Assembly (NCBI GenBank): GCA_030141605.1
Contig: JAQGDQ010000217.1
Coordinates: 186,001-250,000 of the forward strand
Source: Tubiluchus corallicola
Taxonomy: Eukaryota > Priapulida > Priapulimorpha > Priapulimorphida > Tubiluchidae
DNA: 64,000 bases
Reading direction: 5' to 3'
The notes under the pieces are model-generated. The model did not search any database. It was given only the letters and a program-made list of their open reading frames with translations, and was not told the origin of the DNA. Below, one piece after another: positions 27,715 to 40,300 of this stretch (positions are counted from its first letter, which is position 1; every line of letters starts with the position of its first letter). A program made the translations under genes and the position numbers.

Positions 27715-28238
27715 AATGATTTTATATGAAATTCAGTCTTCATTGTTTCAATAATTATAATTCATTGTTCTTGAACTATGTAATTTAGACTTTGATTCTC
27801 TGGATTCTCATAAAAAGTCACGGCGAGAATCTGCTTATACTATGGCAAAATATAATGAAATTCTAGTCCTGAACTTGTATCAAAACGATCCTCGTGAAAC
27901 AGATATTCAGGATATGTGAGTAACTAAAAGGTTAACTGCTGATTTCCGGACGGTTGGTGCTGTGTAAGCACACAAGTTAGTGTTGTGAAATCATGTTATT
28001 TTCATTATTTTGGATATTGCTAATATACTTATTAATTGCGGCAAAAGCAGGTCAATACCAATACAATTAAATGCATACAGTGTCAGTACCAGTGTTATAG
28101 TTATCTATAGAACCCCATATCTAATGTTGGGTATCGTACAACACTGGTAACTTGGATGTATTTTCATTTTACAAGGCATTAGATGGTAATGAATTTTACA
28201 TTCATTTCACTAATTTTATTTCATTTGTTTGTTTACAG

Positions 28239-28314
28239 GAAACTATTCATATGAATTACCAAAATTTATAGACAAAGCTGAGCTATTAGTTTTACCAGTG
28301 CTAGCAATTCAATC
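28239..28314 (+). other. Probable spliced 5' UTR segment of the MBD/F-box gene
   Basis: A good 3' splice site (TTGTTTGTTTACAG) ends at 28238, just upstream of the ATG at 28315. This suggests that the first coding exon begins here after a non-coding upstream exon. The upstream exon and promoter were not found. Confidence 0.5.
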
Positions 28315-31300
28315 ATGGAACAAGGAAAAATTTTGCCACTTTTAGATTCTAATCATGGAAGTGCCACTTCTAGTGAAGAGCAAGTTAAATTATTAGATGT
28401 TAGTAATAAAATCAGGCAACCAGAGATTGAACAAATTAAGCTTCTAGATGCTTTTGCATTGCCCACGGTAAATGGTGAAAAGGAATCTACTAAAGCTGAA
28501 ATACAAGATTCTGACATTCCTAGGCCTGTGGCTGTTAATTTTCTATCACGAAAAGTTACGAATGAATTGTCACAAGAAGAAGATAACAGTGGTAAAAAAA
28601 GTCGGTCTGTCAATGGCACAGCATCTAGTGACAAAGTGGTGGATAGGTGCAATCCTAAAGCAGTGGAAACTGATGATATTGTGCCGGTAACAGCAGATGC
28701 CAGTGACAATATTAATACATCTAGTGAAACCGAAAAGTTGACAGTAGATGATGACAGCGTGTCAGAGAAGTCTTTGGTAATTAACATGAGTGATGATGAG
28801 GAATCGCCTGATAATAAGGATGAGTCACTTAATAACAAGGAAGAAATTGATGCTGCAAATGAGAATAGAACGGAAGTTGTTGATACTGTAGATGGAAACG
28901 AGCAGGGAGATAAGGAAAACAGAATGGAATGTGCTAGTAGCTGTCTAGATGACGAAAATAAAAGTGAAAATGCAGCAGTTGTCGGTTCTCGGAGTACATG
29001 TGAAGATGGTGATAAAAAAGAAATGACACCAAATGTTGGCATTAATAAAGATAGCGCAAGCAGTTTTGCTACTGAAAAACAATCAAAACAGTTGCCCAGT
29101 GATTTCGCTGATAAATTAACAAAAGATATTTCAGACATTTTAAAAGGTGTTGGTAAACCCGGTAACAATAACGCTGCTGCCCAAGGTCTTTCTTTATCTG
29201 CAAAAGCGGACATTGAAGCTACGACTTGTGATCTTGAAATTAAAGAACAAGATGTGTGGTCAATTGGATCATTACCGTCTTTGAGTAAGATCAAGAAACC
29301 AAAAGGTATTATATACATATATATATTTTCAGTCTTATGTAGTATATTGTATACATGTATAGTAATATATGTGTATTATATCACTCTCAGTAAGGTCGAC
29401 CACAAAAAATTTCTATCTTACCTCATAAGCTCAAAAATGTCAGTAAGCAGGGAGAAATTTTTTTTAAAGCTTTATGAATGTTTAAAGCTAAAGCGTTTGT
29501 TTCCCACTGGCTAACAGTAATGTTTTAAATTTTTCAGTGCACTAATTTTATCGATTATCGCATTGTTTCTTTTTTATATTGTATGAGCATATGGTCTGAT
29601 AATTATGGTGTAAACGGCAACACTACTCTGCAGTTAATACGATAATTTGGCATAAAATATGATAATTTTTAACCTTCAATATGATAATCGGCATCATACA
29701 AAATGGCAACCTTTTTTAAGAGTTAGCTGTAGAAAAACATGGCTGCTCTTGCGGAAACAATGATGTTATAATAATTACTGCATTTTATATTTTAAATTAA
29801 AAAAGTATGCTCTGATATGACTGCACCAGGTAAGTATCCGAACATATGAAAAAAATATGTTAAAATTTCACATAAATTTGCAAATTTTGCTGATGCGTAT
29901 TTTCAGTTGTGGATAAATGAAAAAGAGATAACCTTGTGTCACTGCAGGCCCAATTATTAAAAGTTACGTTAAATTTAATTTTCATAAGAATAATTTGCAA
30001 ACTTGTACGTGGTGATTTATAAAGTGTCGGTGAATTGCATCCAAGATGTGTATCAGCATCTATTACCGTATACTTTCTCGCACTGAACTAATTGTAATTT
30101 AATATTTATTTGTTTCACCAACACATAAAATAATTACAATCAAGGTAACAAAGCTTACAGTACAATATCGTAGAATACAATAGCAAAATAGTTTTAACGT
30201 ATTATGTCAATAATGCCAGACAAACATTTAAGTTTTTAATAGAAAGATAGTAATGGACCTTTTCCCGTTAATTGTAATGATATGTGACGTCTTGCAGTGG
30301 CCTCAGAAAGCCGAAGCTTACAGAAAAGACCTGACAGTGAAACAGAAATTAGTTAGTACAAAAGAGGTGAAGGTGAAGTTGTCCCTAAGTAGTGACTGCG
30401 AAAAGAGGAGGACAGAAGGGGGAGAGGGAAAGATGATGCTATGTGATGTAACTAAGATTAAAATTAGCAGAGAAGTGCAGCATGAGACTTGCTGCAAAAA
30501 CAGAAGAAGATTAGCCTCACTTTGCATAATAGGAATAAGTGACAGGTATCACATGGATATTATTATACCGGTCTATTATTTCTTCCAGTATTTTTATGCT
30601 ATTCTCTTATTTATAGGAACTAAGGATATTCCTTTTAATACATCATTGAAAGCAAAACTACTTTTAGTTTCCTTAGCTAATTGTTGTATATCATTTCATG
30701 TTTTTGAGCCCTGGTATTTTATGAATATTAGTAATTTTTTCAATATTCATTCTACATAATGATATATAGAATTAATTGTACCTTGTGCTATAGCATAGAT
30801 TGTGACGGTTTTATTGGACTGTTACAAAAACTGTTATTATAACGAGCTTATACATATAAATAAGTAACTTAATTTTTACTATGTCATCCATGTTATAGCA
30901 CATTATGATTTCAATGATTAGTGTAGGCACTTGAATGTGTATAAACTGTCCCTGATGAGATCTTTATCATATAAATGTTTTGTAGCCAATCTGGATGTTC
31001 ATTTAAGATGACCTCTAAAAATGAACATCTAGATTGAGCAACTGGAGGCAAATATACTCTGCCGGACCCAATGCAAGTTTTTAGCTTTTTACAAAATTAG
31101 AGTCGGGTGAGGACAGGAAAATGCTTGCAATTACTCTACATGTTTATAATAGTAGAAAATAATGGTTTCACCTGTATTTTGCTTGTGAAATAACTAATAA
31201 TTCATATTCAGTGTTTCCTAGATTTCAATCATATGGCCTTTTCCAACATTGGTTCAAGTGGCAATGTCTTTCAAACTTTTGGCACTAGCAATTTCATTTT

Positions 31301-34300
31301 TTTGCTGTATGTTTCCAAAGCTTCAAGGCAATAGTATATGATTCATGTATTCTAGGGCAATGGCTGTTCTCATCTGTTATTTCTTTCCCACTACAAATGT
31401 TCACCGCACATGGTTTTTCGTTTACCACTCACTGATGGCCCACAAATGATCTGACTGGTCCCAAAAACTTCATCGAATATAATTCAACCTGCGTTTTCCA
31501 ATGATACTGCTAGCAAGGAGCAAGTTCATACTAGTGCAGATACCTATTGCTTAGTTTTTGTTAATAAGTTGTTACTTTGGTTCCAAAAGAGTGCTCTGTC
31601 AGGCACCTTCCAGGCCAGCCAGTTCTAGTACAGAAAACTTGGATACCACCTACTGGTTGAGGCACTGGGTTCATACATAGTACAATTGTAAAGCCCTTGC
31701 TGAAATCGCTTGACCATCATCATTTGTTTCAGTTTCATTTTTTCTAGCTCCTGTCTGACTTCTGAGTATCCCAAGTTCTCTCAGATCCTTAGTAATCTGT
31801 CCGGGTTATTGTTCACTGTTTAATAATTGAAGAGATGTAGCCACTTTTAGCTTTATTGGTTTTGCCCAAATTCTAAAATCCCGTCAAGCTGCATATGCAA
31901 TGCATTTTCTCGATGTTAACCATCATGGGCTATGATGCCTCAAAACCACAGATTTCAGTTGTAAACCCAAATCTTTCCCCATAAACACTTATTTACAGTA
32001 CTTTGTTCAGCAAAAAACATTAATCTGGCTCAGTTCAGCAAAATTATGTACTAATAATGTCTGGACTATTATTGTTGTATAGACTTTCTTACTTTCAAAA
32101 AGTTGCACACTAGTTGCACTATACCTTTCCCTTGGTTCTCTGACTTATTACATATCTATGCTAAACTAGGAGACAATTCAAAAATTATAAACTTTAATAC
32201 TATGAAGGTAGTCTTGCCATATCAGTCCAGTGCCCAGGTCACGTAGACTTGATTTTTGCCTTGATCTATAAACAATATCACTTAAAACCCAGAAATTTGT
32301 TCAGTCCTCACCGATTATATTGCAACAGATAAAGCAAGCACGCAGAATTTCGTAGCTTGACTTACTAACATTTTTGTGTGATGTTGTACAGGCCAACAAC
32401 AGTGGTGACGTTAACTAATATAAGTATTGCTATATTTCGCTAGGCCCTGCGAGACCCATAACTGTTACTTTATAAAATAGTTGAAGCACACACAACTCAA
32501 ATGTTTGTATAACCCTCTAACTGACATGCTTACAAACTCGAGATTTTAAATGATGATTGATGGTGATTTGTAACTACACTGTACCTATATCTAACTTCTC
32601 ATTCATAAAAAAGTTGTATGTGTTAGACTTGCCTCATTATAAATGTATGTGATATGATTGATATCCCTTTTTGATGTAGCTTTTGTAAACTCCATCATCT
32701 AGATAAAAATGATCAACACCTCTTATTTTGAGTATTTTTCAGCAAAGATAGTGGGTATAACAGACCTGTTTAAATGTATTTAAAAATATGCGTATCTTTT
32801 ATTTATTTTTTGGCAAAACTAGTCTAGACACTGTACTATGGGACTGCACATGTACTTAGAAAGTATTAACTATGCAACTCTTAGTTTCAAAATAACTGAA
32901 TGTACATGCATAATTATTGCAGCCAAGAAATCTTTTTCGCCATCTTCTCCTGCTTTAAATACCAGTGCTGATAGTCATGATGTCCAAGACTTTCCTAAAA
33001 CGAAGAAGCTTCGGACCGCAAGTCCAGTACCTGTAAGGCCAAGGCAGCAGGATGGATTTACCCCGGAACAAACTGCCTTACTCAAAGTACCCCTTGATCG
33101 GGGTGAGTATTATTACCTTGACTAAAAATTTTCTTTATGCTTTGATTAAGCAGCTCAGTTGTCCTTATCGTGGCCACTTTTGAGCAAATGAAAATAAGAA
33201 GGTATTTTGATATTCTAGAAAATCTCTCTAATATCAAAGTACCTCCTTATTTTGTTATTTAAAAAAATAATCAAGTCGAATTGTGAACTCTTAAAATATC
33301 ATGTTGTGCATTAATGCTCGAATAATCATTCAGTGCTTTCTTAACGTTTCAGTAAAAAACTTGTTGAATCTCCCTCAGTGCAGATATCGTGTTGCCCTGT
33401 AATACTGACCTGCATTGAAGATGAATAATCTCACCAAACTAAACTTTGCTGACATGATCATGAGCAATTTATGCACACTTTTCTGCGTGAAAGGACTGAC
33501 AGACAGAGAGAAACAAAACATACTTGATTTTGTCCTTTTGTCTTTTATTTATACATGTGTTAGCAAAACCTGGCGAGCTTCTGCCTCCTTCCTTCCCTCC
33601 CCTTGCATCTCTTTCTTCTCTCTTTCTCTCTCTCTATCTCTTTTTTCTCTTTCTCTCTCGCTCTCTCTCACTCATGTGTGTGTCTTTCTCTCTCACTTTC
33701 TGCCTTTTCTCTCTCTCACCTAAATGTATAGGCATTTTTTGGGATTTTCAGAAGACCTTCCACAGTGTATGGATGCCCTGCATGTTTTCAGTATGTGTAC
33801 AGAAATTGATGCAAATGATAATAAAGTTAAATATTAGTATGCCAGTAACAGTGTGTGTGAGGTTATTAGAAATTGTATTGAAGTGGTACTGTGACCGATT
33901 ACATTCCTGATGTTTGCTTTGAATATGAGTTATAAATTTTGCAGTGCAGACAAAACAGAACTGAGGTTATTGTTTTCAAAAGTGACCTCTAAGATGATGC
34001 TAGTTTACCTAATTTCCAGAGCTAATATTTTTTAATATCATATACTTCTTAAGCTTATAAAGGCCCACTTTTTTAGCTTAATTATAGGTAATAAAAATAA
34101 TAATATCATTTTGTTAGCATCGCATTTGAATTTTGCCTCTGGGCAGGTGAGATGTTTGCCTCTTCAAACATTCTCTACAGTTGCGACGTAGGAGCTGATG
34201 AGCCAGTTACTTACCTCCTACGTGTAAGTGCTGCTGCTTAGGTTTTACCTCCTAATTATGTTCTATAGTATTTATACTGTACTGTACGGGTTCTTTGTAG

Positions 34301-37300
34301 TGTGTTTAATTGCCCTTTCTAAGCCTTAAAACCTGCTGATCGAAGTTTACAGCTTGTGAAATGTTTATTTTCTAGTGTTTCCCATTCTAACCCATGCACA
34401 TTACATGAATTGTACATAATTATTATAGTTCATACATGATTTAGCTGGCCTATCAGTACAGTTTCATACAGTTTTTGAATCTGTATAAATCGGACAATAC
34501 CAGTAATTTGCAGACTGTTTTTTACGGGGATTCGGATTTTTGTGGACACCGAAGGAAAGTTTGAATTTTTGGATGTAAGCTTCAAAGCTAAAAGAGTCGA
34601 TATCATTACTGACCATTCAGTCAAGTTCTACCAATTCCGGCATAAATGGACGATCGAAGTCGCTAGGGAGCTTCGGGATCACACCTCGTTCCTTATCAAT
34701 TCCATCACAACAATATATGAACGCGCAGACTTTATCCTGTTGCAAGCGGCTCATAGCATGCGCTGTGATCAGCTTCGCAGGGCTATTTCCAATGTTCTTG
34801 TAATGATAGAGATCCTCCAAACATCCATGAGGAGCAGCAAAGACATCGGAGTACACTTGGTATTTGTGGACACAAAGACTGAAACCTGTAAACTTGTGAA
34901 CACGTTTTTTTACTTGTACACAAAAATCCACAAAGAAGGTGACCCCTGAAAAAAGATGTCCACAAATCCGTTTTGGCGTCCACAAAAATCAAGCACCCCG
35001 TTTTTACTCACGAGCAGTTTTACTGACACTTGTTTTTAAATCGAGAACAATCTTTGTGATCTTGATTCTGATTTTGCCAGCAAAAATAGTATTAGAATAT
35101 AGTTTTATAATAATAAAACTATAACACTATTGTCAAGATAAAAAATTCAAATTCTTAGATTATTAGATCACTGAATTATATTATTATTGTACATGGCAGA
35201 TAAAATAGTGTTAAACGCAGCTTCTTCAAACGCCACAACAATTTACAAGGAACCGACCGAAAAAAAGAAACTCGCCTAAAATAATTATAATTTCACGTAT
35301 CATGAAGCTCAGTGCTATACTTAGGTTACCCATTTAACGCACTTGTTTTCCAAATATTTGTCGCATACGCGGTAGTGCACGTGCGGTATATGGGATTGTG
35401 TGCTTAACCGCGCCAACCGGAATTTGGAAATGTTCTTGAAAGTGGCAACTCTGACGGTCGCCTTAGCAACGCTATCGAATGTGATAACTCGGTGGAAACC
35501 TTTTTGAAGTTGTGAAACCATCTAGTAAAATTTTTGTGATTGGTCAACGTTTTTCGTTTTCGCCAGTTATGATGCCCCTTTTATAATTATCAGACACTTG
35601 TTTTAAGACAACGGCCCAAGTTTCTGCTAGTGAATGTCTAGGCAAATTTCGCGGTTTTGTAAGGTTCGTGTGCGAACGTTTTGAGGTGAAATAATTGTGT
35701 TTTTTCTCTTATATATTTTTTGGAAGCTTGATAAACTTTAGCGTAAAACAAAATTAAAGGATACAGTAGTATTTCTAAAATTTCATAAATTCTTTGACAG
35801 CATTTTCTGTTTAACATACTATATTATAAGCTGCTATTTTTTCATAGATCTAAAGTTTCTATTAACTAACCATGTTTAAAAACAAAAAAGACTGTATATG
35901 GTCGAGCAAAGCGCTGTATTAGGCCTAGATTCATATTCATATCCAGTGTTTAAGGCTAGAGGTACATCCTTGGATCACTTATATTTTTTTATAGTTATAA
36001 TGCATGTTCTTCACTGGCATGATCTAGTGTGTGTATGGTACAAAGAATTTTTTGTGATTCCTCTCGCATTTCATATTTCTTTTGAATTAATTTATTGACT
36101 TAAATATTACAGTTTTGCTGCTTAAACCATTGCAGCTGTTGACTCCTCAGTTGCTGAAAGCGCAGTTTGCATACAGTTTGGCTCAGGGTCTGTAGAATTT
36201 ACTAGGATGACCTCTATTAGTAGCTGCATTCCTCAAAACGAAGGATTCCTCATCTAAAACGTTATTGATAATTAGCAAAACCTGAATCATGTCACTTCGT
36301 TGTCGTCTACGTTTTAAAGATGGAATATTTAATTTAGTTTTTTTATTTAATCCAAGTTGCTGAATGATGGAGCCAGCTTGGTAGCCGTTCGTTGAACCTC
36401 TTGTATAAGTTGAGCATCTCTTATAAATCTTGGTCCCCAAACAACATTAGCATATTTAGGTGTGGTCTAATGAGAGTTTTGATTATGTGAACAATCATTT
36501 CTTTTTATCATTTATCACTAAAACTTTTATCATTACTTTTCATGTTTTCATTCTCTAAAGTATGAACAAAAGTTACGAAAATTTGATTGTTAAAAAAGTT
36601 AAATTTCAAATAATTTGTATGTTTATAAAGTGCATTATGCAAATTGTTCCACATGATTTTCATTATTATCGCTGCCTGACACTGGGTCTCCATTATTATC
36701 TACTTCAGGATTCACCACTTCACCATTGTTATTCTCCTTTGCGACTTATTAATCTTATGAATCCGTGTTATAGTTGCTTAAAGCTGTCAGGTCATACATA
36801 ACGCAGTCACATCAAATTAGTCAAGATTATGTACCCGACACGTAAATGGGGTCACCAATATAAGTACGCAAATAAAGAGCTGTGAAAGCTTTTTCAGCCA
36901 ACCAAGAGGTCTATATTACACTCCTTGCCAAAGCAGTGGTGAAAATCTTTAACATATTTTCGTCCACCCCTGTCTCTTCTGATTGTTCAGTGCAAAACTT
37001 TAGGTTCTAGAAAAGTTGATATATGTGTAACATTAAATTATGTTTTGTCATTTCTATCTAATTCTATCTTTTTTGAAGTATATACTGTAAAACAAATTGA
37101 TGCTGCTAATCTGGACAATGTTGAGGAAAAGACAGTGGGCTTTCTTGTTACTGAGAACACTGTCAGCTGCCAAAGGCTTCATTTAGTTATCTTTAGTTAA
37201 AGGCCATTATTATGCTCTTGTCAGGGCTATGTAGAGTTAAAGTAGTAAATGTGCAATTGTTTTAGGTTGGAAGAGAATACTGTCTCATAGGTCTGGGGCA

Positions 37301-40300
37301 GCAGATCCAAAGATCAGAGCTGACGTATATTATTATACTCCACAAAATAAGCAGTTGGTATGTCAATTATGGTTTCGAGTTCTTGTCAGACCTGCAGATA
37401 TCTGATAATAGCAGCGAGTTCCAAAATGGAGCTCTATCTTATTATGACTTTTATAAGTATCGTTATTCTTTTTTTATTTAAGTTTTACGATTTAACTGTG
37501 TGCTTGTTAGGCTGGTCACGAGAATTTGTTTATCGAGCATATGCATCAGCTGAAAATGAAACAGTAGCCCAGGAGTTGAAGCTAAAGAAGGGTTTTGATG
37601 TTTATTATTACACCCCAGACAGAGTGAAATTGGTATAATTTTCAATTTTTTTCTAATTCTTTCTAATGTACTTATGTTTATGCTTTCTAAAATAGTTGCT
37701 TATCTAGCTAACATTGTCCTTTGCATTAAGCATTCTTTGTCTTAATAATTTCTTATGACATTTGTCATTACTAGTTTAATTGTAGAGCTTCTCGTTGGGT
37801 TGTATTATTTCTCCTCACTAAATTTGGAGGTTAACCTTTTTTAGAAGTACTCATTTTTTGCCAATTCTGTTAAAAACACTGATTCTGTTTACTAATAAAT
37901 TTTTGTTACTTTCGTCATGGAATTTTTTGATTGACTTTAACATTGTTTTAATCCAAAAGATTTGCACTGAAAAATAGAAAGTGAAATTTTCTCACTTGCC
38001 ATTACTAACTTGTATTAAGCACTGAACTACTGTTTCGTTTGCTTAACACAAATTCTGCCTATTATTTTTAAACGTGATAGTAATCAAGCCTTAAGGCAGG
38101 TATTGTAATTTCATTACAATACACCTTTTATTTAAGATTTGTAAGTCGCAGTTAAATCGTAAGCTTTATTTTGAAGTATTTTTTTAATTTTAAGCTTACT
38201 AATTTCCAAATATACGTACATGAATGTTCAACTTTCATAATAAAAGAAATTGCAAAAATGTGTTACACGTAAAAAATTTTACATGTAACACATTTTGCAA
38301 TACACACACGCACGTGCACGCACGCACACATGCATACACACACATTATATAATAATATAATACTGTTAGTAGCACCTCATAGTACGATTAATAACAAGTT
38401 TTAGGAATTTTTGCTTCTTTACCTTTTTTGACATTTTTTATTGTGTGTTTGCTCGGCTCTTCAGCTTATTATTCACTTTGGCAATTTTTTACAGTAATTT
38501 TTTTAACCAATTGCTACTACATGTAATTTAGTGATTTCATATAAATACTCTATAGTTGTCACTTGAACTGAAATGCACTTTGACACCAAACATTGAATTG
38601 TTTTTTTTATGTTTACTATTGTAATTGCCATTTTGATGCATTATTATGCTATGAATTACAAACAAGAGGAGTAGTCTGCATTTATTATAAATTTGTTAAA
38701 ACTATTAATATTTTGACTAATGAAATTTATTATATTTGCAGAGGTCCAATGTTCAAGTTGCACAGCATTGTAAGTAGTATATTTACTTTGCTTTTGCAAG
38801 TTCCAAAATTGTAATTCCATTAAAAAGACTTAAATGCACCTTATTAATAATTGTAAATGGAGTTCTATTCCAATGTCATTGTAATTACATATAAATTAAC
38901 TGTAGAGATCATTACACACTCCGCACATGAGAGGCTTCCATGCACAAACACGAGTTACTTAATTGTGTTTGTATTACCTTTTCCATCTTAATATTACTGT
39001 TTGTAATTTTTATAGTGCAAGAGGCTGGTATTACCAATCTAACTGGTGCAAATTTTTCGTATGGAAAATTTTTGATTGGGCATCCAAACGAGACTGAGCG
39101 ACATGCTAATCCTGCTAATAGAGGTGCACCATTAAAAGCACTTGTAAGTCATAATTTGATGTTTGCTTAGTTGCCTATGAAAGAAAATAATGAAGAGAAG
39201 ATTAGTTTCAAAATGATGATCAAATGGCAGTGCTGACGATTGTGGCAGCTTTGTTTTTTTCATGCTTTTGAAAAATAGTTTACCCACAGTTTTTATTTGC
39301 AGCATGCTAAAAACAACAGTACACCTTTGAAGAAATATAAGAAGAAGAAAAAGATGAGTTCTCCGCTGAAATCGCCTACTGCGGCTCAGCAGCAATTACC
39401 TGCAAAATCTGCGAATGATTCTCTTCCTGTCACAGACCACTCATACACTGCTTACACGCCAACTGTGTTTAAAGGTCCTCTTAAAATTAAATTAAAAACT
39501 CCAGGTAGTGCTTCGGCAGTCATTCAAAAATCAGTGCAGCGTAAACCTCCTGCACGAGCAGATGCTAGCATATACCAAAAAGCAACAAAGGCGTCATACA
39601 CCCCATTTACTTCTACAGCTAGTTCAACTCAGTCAAAAAATTTACATGATGCTTCACCGGAAACAATGCGTCCTTTGAAGTTCCAAAAGGCTGTTAAGTC
39701 TTTTCCTAAATCTAAAACAGACGTGACCCAGAAGGCTGTGAAATCCTTTTCGAAGTCTGGAATAGAGATAATACGCCCTAAGACGTTCCAAAATACGCAG
39801 AAAGCCGTAAAATCATTTTCTACTACCCCCGTACAGACCACCAGTTCTTCACATACTAGGTATGTTTGTTTTAACTGAATTTAATTACTCCTATTTTAAT
39901 TTCTTTGCATAACTGATGATTTATGCTATGAATAGATATTAAAGTTATTTTATGTCATCTATTTATGTGCAAATTAACACAGTCGGATTTTTGTCCATTT
40001 TTAAATTACTAATTTATCTACAATTTATTCTTAGTTGACCCTGTTTTGTTTCTGTTTATAATGCATGGCTTTCCTCTGATTGCTTAAACAGAATAAAACC
40101 AGTGGTCATACAATTGATTTGCAATAATGAGCAATGCAGTAAATCACTAGAATCACATATGCTTGCTGGCATCTTTTTGATTTTTATCTAAAACCGGGCG
40201 GTAATGGCACCCGCTAATATGCTTCACAAAAAATTCAGGAAAACTATAAGTGTTGCTGTCACAAAGCTCCACCAGAACCGAGCTTCGAAACGAATCCGAG

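Larger units (their letters stand above)
22661..28238. other. Spacer between divergent SOS and MBD/F-box genes
   Basis: AT-rich spacer without a convincing host gene exon. It contains a CATA microsatellite (23680-23740), a broken LINE (24242-25015) and a TA-flanked TIR element (27325-27714), each listed separately. The segment 25080-27300 holds nothing I recognise. Confidence 0.55.
33103..37265 (+). other. Second large intron of the MBD/F-box gene
   Basis: A 4.2-kb intron upstream of the duplicated MBD exons. It contains a CT-rich tract (33583-33721), a TIR element (34525-35000) and a LINE fragment (36183-36480). I searched it for a third MBD-type exon (GW.R ... DVYYY) and did not find one. 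Confidence 0.55.
37633..38741 (+). other. Intron after the duplicated MBD exons
   Basis: AT-rich intron. It holds a near-perfect 53-bp palindrome and an adjacent CA-rich microsatellite, listed separately; otherwise nothing is recognised. Confidence 0.55.

Noticed and set aside
28353-29318. 321-codon open frame antisense to the first exon of the MBD/F-box gene
   Set aside because: It is the complement of an Asp/Ser/Glu-rich coding exon, which naturally leaves the opposite frame open. The Ser/Leu-rich translation has no domain, and the sense exon has a correct start, donor and phase.
30253-30759. 168-codon open frame inside the first large intron
   Set aside because: The N-terminal part crosses a probable acceptor in a different frame and the C-terminal part is AT-driven. 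No recognised domain. Only the 54-nt cassette in another frame was kept as a candidate.
33415-33910. Two overlapping open frames rich in Ser, Leu and Phe
   Set aside because: They are produced by the (CT)n tract at 33583-33721.
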